From Pseudomonas sp. PGPPP3 (GTDB taxonomy: Bacteria; Pseudomonadota; Gammaproteobacteria; Pseudomonadales; Pseudomonadaceae), in NCBI GenBank assembly GCA_002256055.1, contig NKIE01000056.1:1-10960 (forward strand): 10,960 bases of DNA, read 5' to 3'. Positions 8,302 through 10,960 of this stretch are shown here, in pieces (position 1 is the first letter of the stretch; every line of letters starts with the position of its first letter). The position numbers and the translations under genes were made by a program. The notes beneath the pieces were generated by a model. It was not told the origin of the DNA. It did not search any database and saw only the letters and a program-made list of their open reading frames with translations.

Positions 8302-8841
8302 ATGAGTCTTTCCCTTCGTGATCAGCTGCTCAAAGCCGGGCTGGTCAATGAAAAGCAGGCCAAGCAGGCCGGCAAGCAGAAGCAGAAACAGCAGCGCCTG
8401 GAAAAGAAAGGCCAGATCGAAGTCGATGACTCGCAGCAGCAGGCCGCCTTGCAAGCCAAGGCCGAGAAGATCGCTCGCGACCAAGAGTTGAACCGCCAGC
8501 AGCAGGAAAAGGCCGAACAAAAGGCCCGCGCGGCGCAGATCAAGCAATTGATCGAAGTATCACGCCTGCCCAAGTTGACCACCGAGGATTACTACAACTT
8601 CGTCGACGATAAGAAGGTTAAGCGTCTGTCGGTCAACAAGTTGATGCGCGATAAGCTCAGCAGCGGCTCCCTGGCCATCGTCCAGCACGGGGGCGGCTAC
8701 GAAGTGATTCCGCGCGAAGCGGCGCTGAAAATCCAGGAGCGCGATCCGCGCCGGGTGCTGTTGCTCAACACCCAGACCGAGGCACCGGATGCAGATGATC
8801 CGTATGCGGCCTATCAGGTACCCGATGACCTGATGTGGTAA
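8302..8841 (+). CDS. DUF2058 (YaiL-like) protein
   Basis: A 179-residue soluble protein recognised as DUF2058, related to E. coli YaiL; the family's molecular function is not established. It begins MSLSLRDQLLKAGLVNEKQA. A long Gln/Lys/Glu-rich stretch at ~18–85 is likely a charged coiled coil. The conserved globular part follows (TTEDYYNFVDDKKVKRLSVN at ~92–111, then a stretch ending VIPREAA). The C-terminus is acidic and ends DDLMW. No signal peptide or membrane segment is seen. The high basic and coiled-coil content would fit nucleic-acid or ribosome association, but that is inference. It lies 34 bp after mazG on the same strand and is the last gene before the strong terminator. Confidence 0.85.
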   Translation: MSLSLRDQLLKAGLVNEKQAKQAGKQKQKQQRLEKKGQIEVDDSQQQAALQAKAEKIARDQELNRQQQEKAEQKARAAQIKQLIEVSRLPKLTTEDYYNFVDDKKVKRLSVNKLMRDKLSSGSLAIVQHGGGYEVIPREAALKIQERDPRRVLLLNTQTEAPDADDPYAAYQVPDDLMW

Positions 8842-8858
8842 CGGCTCGTAATTATCAG

Positions 8859-8895
8859 GCATAAAAAAGCCGGGCAATGCCCGGCTTTTTTATGC
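8859..8895. terminator. Bidirectional rho-independent terminator
   Basis: A perfect 17-bp inverted repeat (8859–8875 and 8879–8895) has a 3-nt AAT loop. Its core GCCGGGC/GCCCGGC is flanked by six A on one side and six T on the other, so it gives a GC hairpin plus U-tract on either strand. It sits between the convergent DUF2058 gene (stop at 8841) and the DUF3108 gene (stop at 8907) and can end both transcripts. Confidence 0.95.
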
Positions 8896-8906
8896 GGTGT
8901 CGCGGT

Positions 8907-9623
8907 TTATTCAGCAATGCCGGTGACCGGCTTGCCGTCGACGCTGCCGTCCTTGAGCATGATCTGGTATTCCTTGCCGTCGGTTTCGGCCTGATGCAGG
9001 CGCACCAGCAGGTAGTCCCAGTCTTTGGCGAACCAGAGCACGGTCTTGCGCTTGCTCTTGGTGGGGTCGCGTACTCGCTCGACCTTGATTGCGTCGATCA
9101 GGCCAGCCTTTGTACGCACCCGCTCACTGCCCAGCACGCGAAAATCATAGGTCTCGATCTCGTCGCCATCGACCACTTGGTAGCTCATGCTTTTTTGCCC
9201 GGCAGCCACGGCAAATTGCAGTTCCAGCTGATAGGTCGACTTGTCCTGCAGGCCACGATTGAGTGGCAGGCGCACGGATTCACCGCGGTCATTGCCGATC
9301 ACCTGTTTTTCCGTCCAGTCGAAATCCTGTTCGACCTTCTTGCTCTTGCCCAAGCCGCTGCGGTTGAGGCGGTAGGTCAGGGGCAGGAAGCTGTTGTTTT
9401 CCAGACGGAAGGTGCTTTCTTCGGTGAGGCTGGCGACCAGCATGGCGGCCTCGAAGCTCAGTTGCCAGCGCTGGTCATCCAGACGCTTAAGGCTGCGCTC
9501 GGCGGTGCCGCTGATGGGCAGTTGCTTCCAGTCAGCGGTATAGCTGGCGGTGAAGGGCTTCAGTTCGATGGCCTGAGCCGACAGGCTCAAGGCAGCGAGA
9601 ACAAACAGCAAGGCGCGGCGCAT
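8907..9623 (-). CDS. DUF3108 family secreted/periplasmic protein
   Basis: A 238-residue protein with a clear Sec signal peptide: MRRALLFVLAALSLSAQA, predicted cut after residue 18 before IELKPF. The mature part resembles DUF3108 proteins, which are predicted beta-rich and periplasmic. It starts with FTASYTADWKQLPISGTAERSL and includes the motif TYDFRVLGSERVRTKAG. No enzyme motif is visible and the function is unknown. The start at 9623 is supported by GGAGAA just upstream (9632–9627) and by the signal peptide. A longer in-frame reading to 9818 would run inside purN and is rejected. Its start is 13 nt after the purN stop on the same strand, so it is almost certainly in the purMN operon. From memory, the same order occurs in P. 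aeruginosa (PA0943–PA0945). Confidence 0.88.
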   Translation of the reverse strand: MRRALLFVLAALSLSAQAIELKPFTASYTADWKQLPISGTAERSLKRLDDQRWQLSFEAAMLVASLTEESTFRLENNSFLPLTYRLNRSGLGKSKKVEQDFDWTEKQVIGNDRGESVRLPLNRGLQDKSTYQLELQFAVAAGQKSMSYQVVDGDEIETYDFRVLGSERVRTKAGLIDAIKVERVRDPTKSKRKTVLWFAKDWDYLLVRLHQAETDGKEYQIMLKDGSVDGKPVTGIAE

Positions 9624-9636
9624 AGGTTCTCCAGGG

Positions 9637-10311
9637 TTACGAATCGGCGTACTGCAGCACTTGACCGCTGGCGGGCAGCAGTTGCCCGTCGAGGGTGGCG
9701 CCTTGTTCGTGTAGCTGTACCCGGCCCTCGGCGAACCAGCGTACAGCCAGGGGGTAGATCTGATGTTCTGCCCCATGGACGCGCTGGGCCAAGGTGTCTG
9801 CGGTGTCGTCTGCGGCAATCGGTACTACCGCTTGTACGACCAGCGGCCCGCCATCCAGTTCCTCGGTAACGAAGTGCACACTGCAGCCGTGCTCGCGGTC
9901 ACCGGCGTCCAGCGCCCGTTGATGGGTGTGCAGGCCTTTGTATTTGGGCAGCAGGGACGGGTGGATATTCAGCAGGCGGCCTTGATAGTGACGGACAAAG
10001 CCGGCACTCAAGATGCGCATAAACCCGGCGAGTGCCACCAGTTGCGGCTGGTGGGCGTCGATAGCTGCCGCCAGGGCCGCATCGAAGGCTTCGCGGCCAT
10101 CGAACTGTTTATGGTCGAGCACTTGGGTGGCAATGCCGGCAGACTGGGCCCGTTGCAGCCCGTACGCGTCGGCGCGGTTACTGATTACCGCGCTGATCTG
10201 CGCCGGGTTGTCGCCGCTGGCGATGTTGTCAATCAGGGCCTGCAAATTGCTGCCAGACCCGGAAATCAGCACCACCACCTTGCACTGGGGTGAAGAACAG
10301 CCTGAACGCAT
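9637..10311 (-). CDS. purN: Phosphoribosylglycinamide formyltransferase (GART)
   Basis: Third step of de novo purine synthesis: transfers a formyl group from 10-formyl-tetrahydrofolate to GAR, giving FGAR, in the cytoplasm. It has 224 residues. Visible: the phosphate-binding loop SGSGSNLQAL (residues 17–26), the folate-site region GFMRILS (96–102), the catalytic Asn115 and His117 in LLNIHPSLLP, and Asp153 in EELDGGPLV. All three catalytic residues are present. The ATG at 10311 overlaps the purM stop as TGATG, so translation is probably coupled. A 25-residue upstream extension reading inside purM is rejected. The first ten residues ([10 protein letters not shown]) are not conserved, and a slightly later start cannot be excluded. 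Confidence 0.95.
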   Translation of the reverse strand: MRSGCSSPQCKVVVLISGSGSNLQALIDNIASGDNPAQISAVISNRADAYGLQRAQSAGIATQVLDHKQFDGREAFDAALAAAIDAHQPQLVALAGFMRILSAGFVRHYQGRLLNIHPSLLPKYKGLHTHQRALDAGDREHGCSVHFVTEELDGGPLVVQAVVPIAADDTADTLAQRVHGAEHQIYPLAVRWFAEGRVQLHEQGATLDGQLLPASGQVLQYADS

Positions 10312-10960
10312 CAGTGGCTTTTCAGGTTGTTCAGTACCACGCGCTCGGCACCCGCGGCAGCATTCTCGATACGGCCGATGATCCAAGGCTTTTCACCGGC
10401 TTCGCGCAGCACGTCGAGGGCGACGTCGGCTTGTTCTGGGGCGACACAGATGATCATGCCAACACCGCAGTTGAGTACGCGGTGCATCTCGTGCTCGTCA
10501 ACGTTGCCCTGTTCTTGCAGCCAGTCGAAGATGCTTGGGCGGGTCCAGCTGGCCACGTCGATCACTGCCTGAGCGCCGTCTGGCAGTACGCGTGGGATGT
10601 TGTCGAGCAGACCGCCGCCGGTGATGTGGGCCATGGCTTTGACGGCGCCGGTGTCCTTGATCAATTGCAGCAGGGCTTTAACGTAGATGCGCGTCGGTGC
10701 CATCAGCAGTTCGCTCAGCGGTTTGCCGTCGAGCTGAATGGTTTCGATGTCGGCGCCGGACACTTCGATGATCTTGCGGATCAGCGAGTAGCCGTTGGAG
10801 TGCGGGCCGGAAGACGGCAGGGCGATCAGGGTGTCGCCGGTGGCCACTTTCGAGCCGTCGATGATCTCGGCTTTTTCTACCACGCCCACGCAGAAACCGG
10901 CCAGGTCGTAGTCTTCGCCTTCATACATGCCCGGCATCTCGGCGGTTTCACCGCCAACCA
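10311..10960 (-). CDS. purM: Phosphoribosylformylglycinamidine cyclo-ligase (AIR synthetase), N-terminus outside window
   Basis: ATP-dependent closure of FGAM to AIR, the fifth step of purine synthesis. Only the last ~215 of about 353 residues are present; the gene enters from the right edge in frame. The first readable residues are [12 protein letters not shown], the family's hallmark. Next come the core segments [32 protein letters not shown] and [18 protein letters not shown], and the end [11 protein letters not shown]. No frame disruption is seen. It is first in the visible purM–purN–DUF3108 operon, and its TGA overlaps the purN ATG by one base. The promoter lies outside the window. Confidence 0.96.
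   Translation of the reverse strand, partial: VGGETAEMPGMYEGEDYDLAGFCVGVVEKAEIIDGSKVATGDTLIALPSSGPHSNGYSLIRKIIEVSGADIETIQLDGKPLSELLMAPTRIYVKALLQLIKDTGAVKAMAHITGGGLLDNIPRVLPDGAQAVIDVASWTRPSIFDWLQEQGNVDEHEMHRVLNCGVGMIICVAPEQADVALDVLREAGEKPWIIGRIENAAAGAERVVLNNLKSH

Noticed and set aside
8877..9869. 330-codon open frame on the plus strand opposite DUF3108/purN
   Set aside because: It starts within the terminator and crosses two real minus-strand genes. It has no motifs and is a shadow frame.
1..10960. Mobile element, CRISPR, tRNA/rRNA or defence system
   Set aside because: No transposase, integrase, direct-repeat array, RNA-gene fold or defence domain was seen; all long coding frames are accounted for by conserved Pseudomonas housekeeping or regulatory genes.

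Overview
This window is a stretch of ordinary chromosome from a Pseudomonas-type gammaproteobacterium. The evidence is the set of proteins and their order: GacS, divergent CysM, then RlmD–RelA–MazG–DUF2058, convergent with PurM–PurN–DUF3108. From memory, the proteins resemble their Pseudomonas aeruginosa counterparts residue by residue over long stretches, but P. aeruginosa carries extra genes (pirRSA) between gacS and cysM. A fluorescens/putida/stutzeri-type species is therefore more likely. I see no insertion sequence, prophage, tRNA, rRNA or CRISPR array.

Layout. (1) Positions 1–2611, minus strand: gacS, a hybrid histidine kinase read from a GTG start. It runs off the left edge just after the HPt histidine. 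(2) Positions 2612–2786: a divergent intergenic region holding the gacS ribosome-binding site, three GGCGCC hexamers and an inverted repeat. (3) 2787–3689, plus strand: cysM, followed by a short hairpin with a T-rich tail. (4) 3754–8841, plus strand: rlmD, relA, mazG and a DUF2058 gene, with small gaps. A hairpin with a 10-bp stem and a GCGA tetraloop lies just before relA. (5) 8859–8895: a perfect 17-bp-stem bidirectional terminator between the converging gene groups. (6) 8907–10960, minus strand: the operon purM (5' end outside the window), purN and a secreted DUF3108 protein. purM and purN overlap as TGATG, and purN is 13 nt from the DUF3108 gene.

Functionally the window combines two global regulators (GacS of the Gac/Rsm cascade and RelA of the stringent response) with housekeeping enzymes: cysteine synthesis, 23S rRNA methylation, nucleotide sanitation and de novo purine synthesis.

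The one real anomaly is in relA. The reading frame is intact, but the protein is 719 residues where Pseudomonas RelA is about 747. The missing 28 residues are one block at the TGS/helical-domain junction, which in homologues holds the near-invariant PSRDWLNP...TSRAR segment. The catalytic part is intact, while the tRNA/ribosome-sensing part is damaged. This is either a natural regulatory mutant allele or a sequence artefact. I found no undescribed multi-gene system.
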